From Deltaproteobacteria bacterium (GTDB taxonomy: Bacteria > Desulfobacterota > Desulfobacteria > C00003060 > C00003106), in assembly GCA_019314005.1 (NCBI GenBank), contig JAFDAE010000159.1, positions 1 through 7,673 on the forward strand: 7,673 nt of DNA, in the 5' to 3' direction. A program made the position numbers and the translations under genes. Numbering within the stretch: position 1 is the first letter of the stretch; each line of letters starts with the position of its first letter. Below the pieces are notes generated by a model. It was not told the origin of the DNA and did not search any database. It saw nothing but the letters and a program-made list of their open reading frames with translations. Below, in pieces: positions 1 through 5,139 of the stretch.

Positions 1-107
1 ACGACCGAAAAGGTCAACATGGTATCCGTATCAACAGACAGTGGCGGATATGTTTCAAGTGGCGTCATGGCGATGCCTACGGTGTGGAAATAGTTGATTA
101 TCACTGA
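1..107 (+). CDS. higB: HigB-type (RelE superfamily) toxin, C-terminal part only
   Basis: This is the 3' end of a toxin gene, cut by the left edge of the window. Reading in frame from base 3 gives about 34 residues starting DRKGQHGIRINRQWRICFKW and ending DAYGVEIVDYH before TGA at 105-107. The pattern G-x-x-S/G-I-R-I-N-x-Q-W-R-I-C-F-x-W followed by V-E-I-V-D-Y-H is the hallmark C-terminus of HigB/'plasmid maintenance killer' toxins, which cleave mRNA on the translating ribosome. The antitoxin starts 12 bases after the stop, so the toxin-first order typical of higBA is present. The two conserved arginines of the IRINRQWRI segment, expected to contribute to RNA binding or cleavage, are visible. 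The promoter and the N-terminal half are outside the window, so intactness of the full toxin cannot be judged. Confidence 0.9.
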   Translation, partial: DRKGQHGIRINRQWRICFKWRHGDAYGVEIVDYH

Positions 108-119
108 AGGAGAGATACA

Positions 120-422
120 ATGACACGAAAGCGACTACCTGTCATCCATCCAGGCGAGGTCTTGTTAGAGGAGTTTCTCAAGCCAATAGGCATTTCCCAG
201 TACAGGGTTGCGAAGGACATCAACGTTCCAGCTCGTCGTATCAACGAAATCGTTCACGGAACACGTTCTATAACCGCTAATACCGCTTTACGGCTTGCCC
301 AGTATTTTGGAACCTCTCCCCAGTTTTGGTTGAACCTTCAAGCACGCTATGACCTCGAGATCGAAAAGGACAAGATAGGAGATCGGTTGGCAGACGAGGT
401 CAGAGCTTTGGCTACGGGGTAA
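120..422 (+). CDS. higA: HigA-type antitoxin, XRE-family HTH DNA-binding protein
   Basis: A 100-residue antitoxin that neutralises the HigB toxin encoded just upstream and, in this family, also represses the operon promoter. The start HPGEVLLEEFLKPIGISQ (residues 10-27) is the diagnostic HigA/VapI N-terminus. A helix-turn-helix of the Cro/C1 type follows at about residues 24-47 (S26-x-x-R-V-A-x-D-I-N-V-P, then R40-I-N-E-I-V-H-G). Residues 51-80 (ITANTALRLAQYFGTSPQFW and the N-L-Q segment) are also typical of the family, and the length is the usual 95-105 residues. The ATG at 120 is supported by an AAGGAG ribosome binding site at 107-112, 7 bases upstream and overlapping the end of higB, which implies coupled expression. 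Nothing appears broken. No second promoter between the two genes was recognised. Confidence 0.95.
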   Translation: MTRKRLPVIHPGEVLLEEFLKPIGISQYRVAKDINVPARRINEIVHGTRSITANTALRLAQYFGTSPQFWLNLQARYDLEIEKDKIGDRLADEVRALATG

Positions 423-470
423 AGAAGCGCTGACGCTAACGACCCCACAACAAGAAGGTGCCTTCGACTC

Positions 471-640
471 CTCAACTGTCTGCGGCGTAGAGATGGCACA
501 GAAAAAGAATTTCCTGGGCGCATAACGTTTACCGCGCTAAAGGTGAGATGCTTATCATTGAGACCCCTGGTGGTGGGGGAGGAGGCTACTTGACCGCTTC
601 GCTTAAGGACCGGTCATTCCGGCAGACCGGTCCTTATTAA
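471..640 (+). pseudogene. Frameshifted remnant of hydantoinase B/oxoprolinase C-terminus
   Basis: No open gene is present, but two adjoining frames together spell the C-terminal end of the hydantoinase B / 5-oxoprolinase beta-subunit family, whose intact enzymes hydrolyse hydantoins or 5-oxoproline using ATP. The first frame (codons from 480) reads LRRRDGTEKEFPGRITFTAL and K to base 542. The second (codons from 542) reads GEMLIIETPGGGGGGY. The family consensus in this stretch is roughly R-D-G, then L/F-P-G-K, then a G-D-x-L-x-I-E-T-P-G-G-G-G-Y-G ending, so the two pieces join smoothly if one base was lost near 542. After the glycine run the frame runs into an unrelated tail (LTASLKDRSF onwards) and stops at 638-640. 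The rest of the roughly 500-residue protein is absent; higA lies immediately upstream. Recognition is by motif only. Confidence 0.7.
604..636. terminator. Hairpin, probable bidirectional terminator
   Basis: TAAGGACCGGT at 604-614 is perfectly complementary to ACCGGTCCTTA at 626-636, giving an 11-bp stem with an 11-base loop. It lies directly after the stop of the minus-strand porin gene and after the plus-strand remnant, where a terminator for both directions would be expected. The stem is flanked by A and T residues but lacks a long uninterrupted T tract on either side, so efficiency is uncertain. An attenuated or Rho-assisted terminator is the alternative. Confidence 0.6.
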
Positions 641-1839
641 AACAGCGCCTGAAAATGCGTGACAAGAACATCGTTGTCCTCATCATAGCCGTGCATTTCC
701 TCTCTGAAGGTGTAGTTTAGCTGCCATTTGATATTCTGTCCATGGAGGAACCAGTTGTACCCTATGGTATACCAGCGGCTGTCAAAGGAGTTGTCAACAT
801 CAACGTTCGGATCAAACTCGTCATACCGGGCGGTGAGCTGGAAGGTATCGGTCATGTCTACCTGCCCCTGTACCCCGTAGCCGTAAGCGCGTTTGAATCC
901 GTGGCCGTGTTGCTGAACGTACTCTGCCTGTATGTGCACCGGCCCCGCGTCTATGGCGGTATTGAAGTCCCAGATGTTCAACCGTTTCCCTACCGTGCTG
1001 TTTTCAACCTCAAACACATAATTGCCGTTGCCATCCACCGTAGCATCTCCAAGAACGGTAGTCTCGTAATCGTAGCCGACATGGTCATAGGCATAGCTGA
1101 CGCCGAAATTGATATGCTTTGACGGCCTCACTACTACCATACCGGTTACCATAAAGTTCTCATTGTCGTTGCGCATCTTGTTGAACCCGTTTCCGTTGTA
1201 GAGACCCACTGCGTAGTAGATCGCGAGCTTGTCGATCACGAGCGGACGTTCGCAGAGGGGGAGGACCGGCCCGGCAACAAGATATGACGGTGAAAAGCGT
1301 GACTTGAACTGCCCCATGGTGACGTTGAGGTAAGGATGCGCGTCATAGGTAATATAGGCATCCTGCAGCATCACGCCCACAGCATCTTTGTTGAGTTCGT
1401 AATCCGGTGCGCTTGGGTCCAGTTTGTCAGCATTGTGATCGCCATCCGCACTGACCTGTACATGATATTTCCATTGATCAACCACCTCTCCAAACCACCT
1501 GAGACGCATACGGCGAATCACAAATCCGTCAAATTCGGATTGATCAAATGGCTTCTGGGAAGTCACGTTTTCAAGGTCGCCGTTCTCAACAGAGGTGTAC
1601 CGTACCTGTACACGTCCCTTGAAGTTGACACTCTTGGGTCGGCGGGCCGCCTTGACCACAACCTCTTCCTTTTCTTCTCCTCTTGCTTCCTTGGCTTTCT
1701 CGATATCCTGATCGGAGATGATCCCCTTATCTTTCAAGATCTGTAGCAATTCATCAGATGATATTTCCGCAGAGCTGTTTACTGGCAGACTGAGTAGTAG
1801 AAGTGTGCTCCATAACAGAACAACAAACCTTTTTCTCAT
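637..1839 (-). CDS. Phosphate-selective porin O/P-like outer-membrane protein
   Basis: A 400-residue outer-membrane beta-barrel of the OprO/OprP type, whose studied members pass phosphate or polyphosphate; the substrate here is not known. Residues 1-24 form a clear Sec signal peptide (MRKR, a long hydrophobic stretch, then NSSA as likely cleavage site). Residues 26-60 are a charged helical segment (EISSDELLQILKDKGIISDQ onwards), common before the barrel in related porins. The barrel starts near residue 71 (VNFKGRVQVRYTSVENGDLE), followed by FVIRRMRLRWFGEV, DAYITYDAHPYLNVTMGQFK, the family-typical ERPLV segment at 197-201 and YAVGLYNGNGFN. It ends VTHFQALF with a C-terminal phenylalanine, as expected for BAM-dependent insertion. 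The ATG at 1839 has a strong AAGGAGGG at 1848-1855. Between ERPLVIDKL and YAVGLYNGNG the usual R-D-I-G-V type strand pair seems absent, so the protein may carry an in-frame deletion. The gene stands alone and is divergent from the 2334 unit. Confidence 0.85.
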   Translation of the reverse strand: MRKRFVVLLWSTLLLLSLPVNSSAEISSDELLQILKDKGIISDQDIEKAKEARGEEKEEVVVKAARRPKSVNFKGRVQVRYTSVENGDLENVTSQKPFDQSEFDGFVIRRMRLRWFGEVVDQWKYHVQVSADGDHNADKLDPSAPDYELNKDAVGVMLQDAYITYDAHPYLNVTMGQFKSRFSPSYLVAGPVLPLCERPLVIDKLAIYYAVGLYNGNGFNKMRNDNENFMVTGMVVVRPSKHINFGVSYAYDHVGYDYETTVLGDATVDGNGNYVFEVENSTVGKRLNIWDFNTAIDAGPVHIQAEYVQQHGHGFKRAYGYGVQGQVDMTDTFQLTARYDEFDPNVDVDNSFDSRWYTIGYNWFLHGQNIKWQLNYTFREEMHGYDEDNDVLVTHFQALF

Positions 1840-1869
1840 TCTCGATTCCCTCCTTGATCCTCAGAGCAG

Positions 1870-1875
1870 AATATA
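1870..1875 (-). promoter_or_regulatory. Possible -10 element of the porin gene
   Basis: On the minus strand the hexamer TATATT lies here, about 30 bases upstream of the porin ATG and just upstream of its ribosome binding site. No convincing -35 hexamer is seen 16-18 bases further upstream, so if this is the promoter it is either activator-dependent or the call is wrong. Confidence 0.22.
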
Positions 1876-1916
1876 GCCTAAGTTGAGCGATTTTTGAGGA
1901 AGAGATGTGCCAATAT

Positions 1917-1993
1917 CTTGATGTAGCAAGGTTTGCGAAAACCGCAGGCATACCCGTGGATATGTCGAGGATTTTCGCAAGCCCTTGATGTAG
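1917..1993. repeat. Hairpin element flanked by 10-bp direct repeats
   Basis: CTTGATGTAG occurs at 1917-1926 and again at 1984-1993. Between them TTGCGAAAA (1933-1941) and TTTTCGCAA (1972-1980) form a perfect 9-bp outer stem. CATA (1949-1952) and TATG (1961-1964) extend it inward around a short loop after an internal mismatch. This layout is typical of a small palindromic interspersed element (REP- or MITE-like). It could also be a regulatory structure in the long leader between the divergent genes. No ORF is present in it. Confidence 0.6.
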
Positions 1994-2063
1994 GTAAATA
2001 TTTTAAATATGTACCGGATTCCGGCCACATTTGCAAGACCAAAAAAGTATCAAAAAAGCATGT

Positions 2064-2107
2064 TTTTTGTTGGCATTAGGTAATATCCTTGGTATTCTTT
2101 TGCGGTA
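2064..2107 (+). repeat. 44-bp direct repeat, copy 1, with promoter-like hexamers
   Basis: This 44-bp sequence recurs without a mismatch at 2251-2294. It contains TTGGCA (2070-2075), a 17-base spacer and TATTCT (2093-2098), a fair sigma-70-type promoter facing the downstream gene. Transcription from this copy would run through the palindrome at 2133-2249 before reaching the 2334 gene. Confidence 0.9.
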
Positions 2108-2132
2108 ATAGGAGGCTGTCCGAGAATTTTGA

Positions 2133-2249
2133 TCCTACTGCAAAAGCGTGAGAAACGGCCCAAATGTCCGCAAGTTTTCGTCAAATAGGCCTGCTATTCT
2201 CCTCAAATTTGCGAAAATTTTGTCTTGTTCTCACTCTTTTTCGTTACGG
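2133..2249. repeat. Long imperfect palindrome between the two 44-bp repeats
   Basis: Many matching blocks share one centre at base 2191: AATAG (2184-2188) with CTATT (2194-2198), TTT (2175-2177) with AAA (2205-2207), CGCAA (2169-2173) with TTGCG (2209-2213), AAAT (2162-2165) with ATTT (2217-2220), GTGAGAA (2148-2154) with TTCTCAC (2228-2234), and AAAAG (2142-2146) with CTTTT (2236-2240). One shared axis for blocks across 117 bases shows a genuine cruciform- or hairpin-forming element, with mismatches that suggest age. It encodes no protein. A MITE-like insertion is the likeliest nature, since it fills almost all the space between the two 44-bp repeats. Confidence 0.75.
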
Positions 2250-2250
2250 A

Positions 2251-2294
2251 TTTTTGTTGGCATTAGGTAATATCCTTGGTATTCTTTTGCGGTA
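2251..2294 (+). repeat. 44-bp direct repeat, copy 2
   Basis: Identical over 44 bases to 2064-2107, with starts 187 bases apart. It ends 39 bases before the ATG of the downstream membrane-protein gene. The identity stops abruptly on both sides (A before the T run here, T in copy 1; C after GGTA here, A in copy 1), which sets the repeat limits. Confidence 0.9.
2257..2285 (+). promoter_or_regulatory. Candidate sigma-70 promoter for the 2334-4987 unit
   Basis: TTGGCA at 2257-2262 and TATTCT at 2280-2285 are separated by the ideal 17 bases. Transcription would start near 2292, giving a leader of about 42 bases with the AGGTGG ribosome binding site (2318-2323) ahead of the ATG at 2334. The same promoter is duplicated upstream in the first 44-bp repeat, so the unit may have tandem promoters. 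Assignment rests on sequence match only. Confidence 0.5.
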
Positions 2295-2333
2295 CAAGAA
2301 GATAATTGGATCGACATAGGTGGACAGATAAGA

Positions 2334-3947
2334 ATGGGCAAAAACTGGGACGAAGATTCTGGCATTGTTGTTATTAATGAAGCTGATTCATCTGCTGTGG
2401 AATGGATCCGGTTCTGGAATCTGTCCGAGCCCTTTGTCGTATACGCGCTTGTTCTGTGGACAGTGTGGTCTTCTCACCTTGATGCTTCCCTTGCATGGAT
2501 CTATTTTGCCTTTGGGGCGCAGTTTATCTATCTGGTTTTCATCAGTCCAGCGCTTCATTATTTCATTGAAAAAAAATACTTTTTGAGACCGGATCAACAG
2601 AGTATATGGTTCTACTTCTTTGATGCGAGGGGGATCGGATCGCCCAAACGGTTTTTTCGTTCTGCAGCGGGAAGACCGGCCGGCCTGAAAAAATATTGGA
2701 AAGAGGTTGTCGCTACATTAGGGGGAATCTGCGTTTTATTCATAGGGGCGGTCTTTGCGTTGCAGGGGTATATTTCCCGCCTGTTTGGAATGACCAGAGA
2801 AAGGGTTTTGGAGGTATCCGCGTGGGGTTTGCCAATCCTTTTGTTATTGCTCTTTGTCCTGTTGCCGGTGATAATCCGATGGGACAATTACAGAAACGGG
2901 ATTGTTTCCTTTCTGAAAGTGAGCGGTTTAGGGGCTTTGTGTGTTCTTGCTGCTAATTTCTTCTTTCAGATCTTCCCTGATCTCCCCCTTTTGACAGATA
3001 CACCCGTACGAGAAAAATGGTCTACCTTTTTTCTGGTTCCCATTGGAGGGAAATTGGCGGTTTATTTGTTTTGGGGATTGGCGCAACAATTCCTCTTCCT
3101 GTCAATATTTAATACAAACTTTGCCCGGGCATTTGATATTCGCAAGAAGAAAGGGTTTTTATCGGCCGCTTGTTGCAGCGCGCTCTTTTTTAGTCTTATC
3201 CATCTGCCCAATATCTGGCTTTTCGCACTTACCTTTATTGTCGGTTTTTTCTGGTCGGTCTATTTTATGAAGACCAGAAACCTTTTTGTCATGGCGCTTT
3301 CCTACTGTTTGCTTGCCTTTCTTGTTGATCAATTATTGCCTGTCTCTTTATCTTCCGGAATTAAAACCTATTCCGGACCGGCCTCTCTTTACTTTATCGT
3401 AAGAGGAGGTATCCTTCTTGTTTTACCTTTATGTTTCGTTTGTTTTTCTTTATTACAGGGGAATGCCCTTAAAGTAGTGAAAGTTAGTTCGAGTGTTGTC
3501 TTTGCCTTGATTCTTTTTTTGGCGTATCCTGATTCGGCCCAAGGGCCTGACTTTTACTGGGGTAGAGGAGGAAACGGCAAGAGCTGGCAATCGACACACG
3601 ATATGACAGTACAAGGGAAAGGGGAAGACTTTACAGAATATTTTATCACCGGCGCCGATGGTTTTCTTGTGTCACGGCCGCTCTCCATAGCTCCTGAAAA
3701 GGCAAATACGATCATCGTTGATATGATGGTTATCCCTTTTTCATCCCGCGATAGAGGCGCTATTTATATTGATACGGGCAATGGATTCAATAAAAAAGAG
3801 ATGCGTAAGTTCCGTCTCAAAAAGGGACGTATGATCTATCAGGTACCCCTTATGACATCTAAAAACGTGCTCAAGGTCCGGCTTAAGCCGACTCAAAAAA
3901 GGGGGCGTGTTGTAAAGCTCTATTCGCTGAAGATAGGGGCCAAGTAG
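2334..3947 (+). CDS. Polytopic membrane protein, CPBP/CAAX-protease-like with altered motifs, plus C-terminal beta-rich domain
   Basis: A 537-residue inner-membrane protein with about ten or eleven hydrophobic spans between residues 32 and 397. Spans around 236-333 resemble the CPBP (Abi, CAAX-protease/Rce1-like) fold. Motif 1, normally E-E-x-x-x-R, is here Q251-Q252-F-L-F-L. Motif 2, F-x-x-x-H, is kept as F286-S-L-I-H290. The last motif, normally built around a histidine and asparagine, has ALSYCLLAFL with no histidine. Loss of both glutamates argues against classic protease activity, so a pseudoenzyme or a changed function is likely. After the last span, residues 400-537 (from DSAQGPDFYWGRGGNGKSWQ) form a soluble domain with alternating polar/hydrophobic strands and no cysteines, reminiscent of a carbohydrate-binding-like beta-sandwich; I do not recognise its family. 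It is probably extracytoplasmic. The gene begins with ATG after AGGTGG at 2318-2323 and is followed 23 bases later by a flavoprotein gene on the same strand. The superfamily link is moderately sure; the function is unknown. Confidence 0.7.
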   Translation: MGKNWDEDSGIVVINEADSSAVEWIRFWNLSEPFVVYALVLWTVWSSHLDASLAWIYFAFGAQFIYLVFISPALHYFIEKKYFLRPDQQSIWFYFFDARGIGSPKRFFRSAAGRPAGLKKYWKEVVATLGGICVLFIGAVFALQGYISRLFGMTRERVLEVSAWGLPILLLLLFVLLPVIIRWDNYRNGIVSFLKVSGLGALCVLAANFFFQIFPDLPLLTDTPVREKWSTFFLVPIGGKLAVYLFWGLAQQFLFLSIFNTNFARAFDIRKKKGFLSAACCSALFFSLIHLPNIWLFALTFIVGFFWSVYFMKTRNLFVMALSYCLLAFLVDQLLPVSLSSGIKTYSGPASLYFIVRGGILLVLPLCFVCFSLLQGNALKVVKVSSSVVFALILFLAYPDSAQGPDFYWGRGGNGKSWQSTHDMTVQGKGEDFTEYFITGADGFLVSRPLSIAPEKANTIIVDMMVIPFSSRDRGAIYIDTGNGFNKKEMRKFRLKKGRMIYQVPLMTSKNVLKVRLKPTQKRGRVVKLYSLKIGAK

Positions 3948-3970
3948 TTGAGTGGTTGAGTACAAATATT

Positions 3971-4987
3971 ATGAATCACGAATATGTTGACGTACTGATA
4001 ATCGGCGCCGGGCCAGCGGGATTGAGATGTGCCGAGGTCCTTGGAAATTCGGGCTTGAGTGTATTGATACTGGAAAAGAACAAAGTCGTAGGGCCCAAGG
4101 TGTGTGCCGGTGGAGTTACCGGGCTGGTGCCGGGAGAAGATCTACCGACAGATAAGGGAGTACGATTCTATCAGCATCATGTATTTGTGAATGGAAAAGA
4201 ATCGGTAATTTCCCTGAAACATCCTATTGCTATGATAGATAGGCACACGCTTGGCGATTTTCAATTGAACCGGCTAAAACGGTTGAATGTACGGATTTAC
4301 ACGGACAATAAAGTCATAAGCGTGAATCACGACTATGCGGTTACAAAGAGGGGAGCCAAGATATATTTCAGACATCTTGTAGGGGCTGACGGCGCGATAT
4401 CGCTTGTGCGAAGATATCTTGGTCTGAAGAATAAATTTTATATCGGGATGCAGTACATCACTCCAAAGACCTATGCCAAGTGTTGCTGGGTTGTTCAGCC
4501 AAGGGTGCTGCGCTCCGGGTATGGGTGGATATTCCCTCACAAAAAATTCACTTCTGCCGGGGTTTATTTCAACCCCAAACTGGTTCCTCACGAAACAGCA
4601 AAGGAGTTTTTAAGGTCGATCCTGCAACGACATGATTTAGATCATCCCGAAGCCAAACTTGAAACAGCCCCCATTAATTGCAGGTATTCCGGCGTAAAAT
4701 TCAAAAACATATTTTTGGCAGGCGAGGCCGCGGGCCTTGTTTCCGCGGCTTCCGGAGAGGGTATTGCTTATGCGTTAACATCAGGGGAAGATATCGGAAG
4801 ACATATCGTAAACCCTGCGTATAATTTTAAGCAAACTGATCGTCTCTTGCAATACAAACAAAGACAAGAGATGGCGCTTCAGGTCTTAGATAGTGTGCCA
4901 ACAGTATTGCAGGATATAATGTTCATGATTTTTGTGAGATTATTAGCGGCGCAAATACTTCGAAATTATTTCGAAGGAGTAGAATAG
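3971..4987 (+). CDS. Geranylgeranyl-reductase-family FAD-dependent oxidoreductase
   Basis: A flavoprotein of the geranylgeranyl reductase family, whose members saturate prenyl chains of chlorophyll, archaeal lipids or quinones; which substrate is used here is unknown. From the ATG at 3971 (338 residues), the N-terminal Rossmann motif is VLIIGAGPAG at 8-17, with the acidic end of the second strand at E35. The family's cysteine-glycine segment KVCAGGVTG is at 43-51, the second FAD motif LVGADGA at 136-142 and the typical YGWIFP at 184-189. The third FAD motif, usually G-D-A-A-G, reads GEAAG at 251-255, followed by the expected SGEGIAYAL. The protein is somewhat shorter than the usual 370-400 residues, mainly in the C-terminal part. 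A TTG at 3956 could add five residues, but neither start has a strong ribosome binding site and the ATG places the Rossmann strand at the usual distance. It lies 23 bases after the membrane-protein gene and is probably co-transcribed with it. Confidence 0.85.
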   Translation: MNHEYVDVLIIGAGPAGLRCAEVLGNSGLSVLILEKNKVVGPKVCAGGVTGLVPGEDLPTDKGVRFYQHHVFVNGKESVISLKHPIAMIDRHTLGDFQLNRLKRLNVRIYTDNKVISVNHDYAVTKRGAKIYFRHLVGADGAISLVRRYLGLKNKFYIGMQYITPKTYAKCCWVVQPRVLRSGYGWIFPHKKFTSAGVYFNPKLVPHETAKEFLRSILQRHDLDHPEAKLETAPINCRYSGVKFKNIFLAGEAAGLVSAASGEGIAYALTSGEDIGRHIVNPAYNFKQTDRLLQYKQRQEMALQVLDSVPTVLQDIMFMIFVRLLAAQILRNYFEGVE

Positions 4988-4999
4988 GACGTAATCAAA

Positions 5000-5109
5000 A
5001 AAGTGCCTAAAGTTTAAAGTGCCTAAAGTGAGCTAAAGTTGAGGAATGCGCTTTCAGCGCAGGCAATTTTAACTTGGCAAAATACCTTAACTTTAGGCGC
5101 TTTAAACTT
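5000..5109. repeat. Palindromic intergenic repeat with tandem 14-mers
   Basis: AAAGTGCCTAAAGT occurs at 5000-5013 and 5016-5029, with a degenerate third copy at about 5025-5039. The arm at 5010-5029 is complementary at 19 of 20 positions to 5090-5109. Inside lies a smaller perfect hairpin, TGCGCT (5047-5052) and AGCGCA (5056-5061) with a three-base loop, flanked by AAGTT and AACTT. The element fills the gap between two convergent genes. It resembles interspersed palindromic repeats and may also act as a two-way terminator, although no T tract follows the stems. Confidence 0.75.
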
Positions 5110-5127
5110 AATACGTATCCGTATTAA
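5108..5127. terminator. Short perfect hairpin downstream of the aminotransferase
   Basis: TTAATACG (5108-5115) pairs perfectly with CGTATTAA (5120-5127) around the loop TATC. It lies 12 bases beyond the stop codon of the minus-strand aminotransferase and could help terminate it, or the convergent flavoprotein transcript. The stem is AT-rich and no strong T run follows, so the terminator role is tentative. Confidence 0.3.
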
Positions 5128-5139
5128 AGAATGCGTATC

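Noticed and set aside
742..1746. Plus-strand open frames at 742-1122 and 1336-1746
   Set aside because: They lie antisense inside the porin gene, have no ribosome binding site or recognisable domain, and are explained as shadows of the porin codons.
1880..1915. Possible sigma-54 promoter for the porin (TGGCAC on the minus strand)
   Set aside because: The partner element at the required spacing reads CC instead of GC, so the essential -12 dinucleotide is missing.
1754..1951. Minus-strand 65-codon frame overlapping the porin start
   Set aside because: It overlaps the signal-peptide region in another frame and runs through the hairpin element; no family resemblance.
2334..3947. Active CAAX protease or bacteriocin-immunity protein
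   Set aside because: The glutamate pair and the distal histidine expected for catalysis are replaced, and no bacteriocin or prenylated-peptide gene is nearby.
5000..5040. CRISPR-like array from the repeated AAAGTGCCTAAAGT
   Set aside because: Only two exact copies with a 2-base gap and no spacers; it is part of a palindromic repeat.
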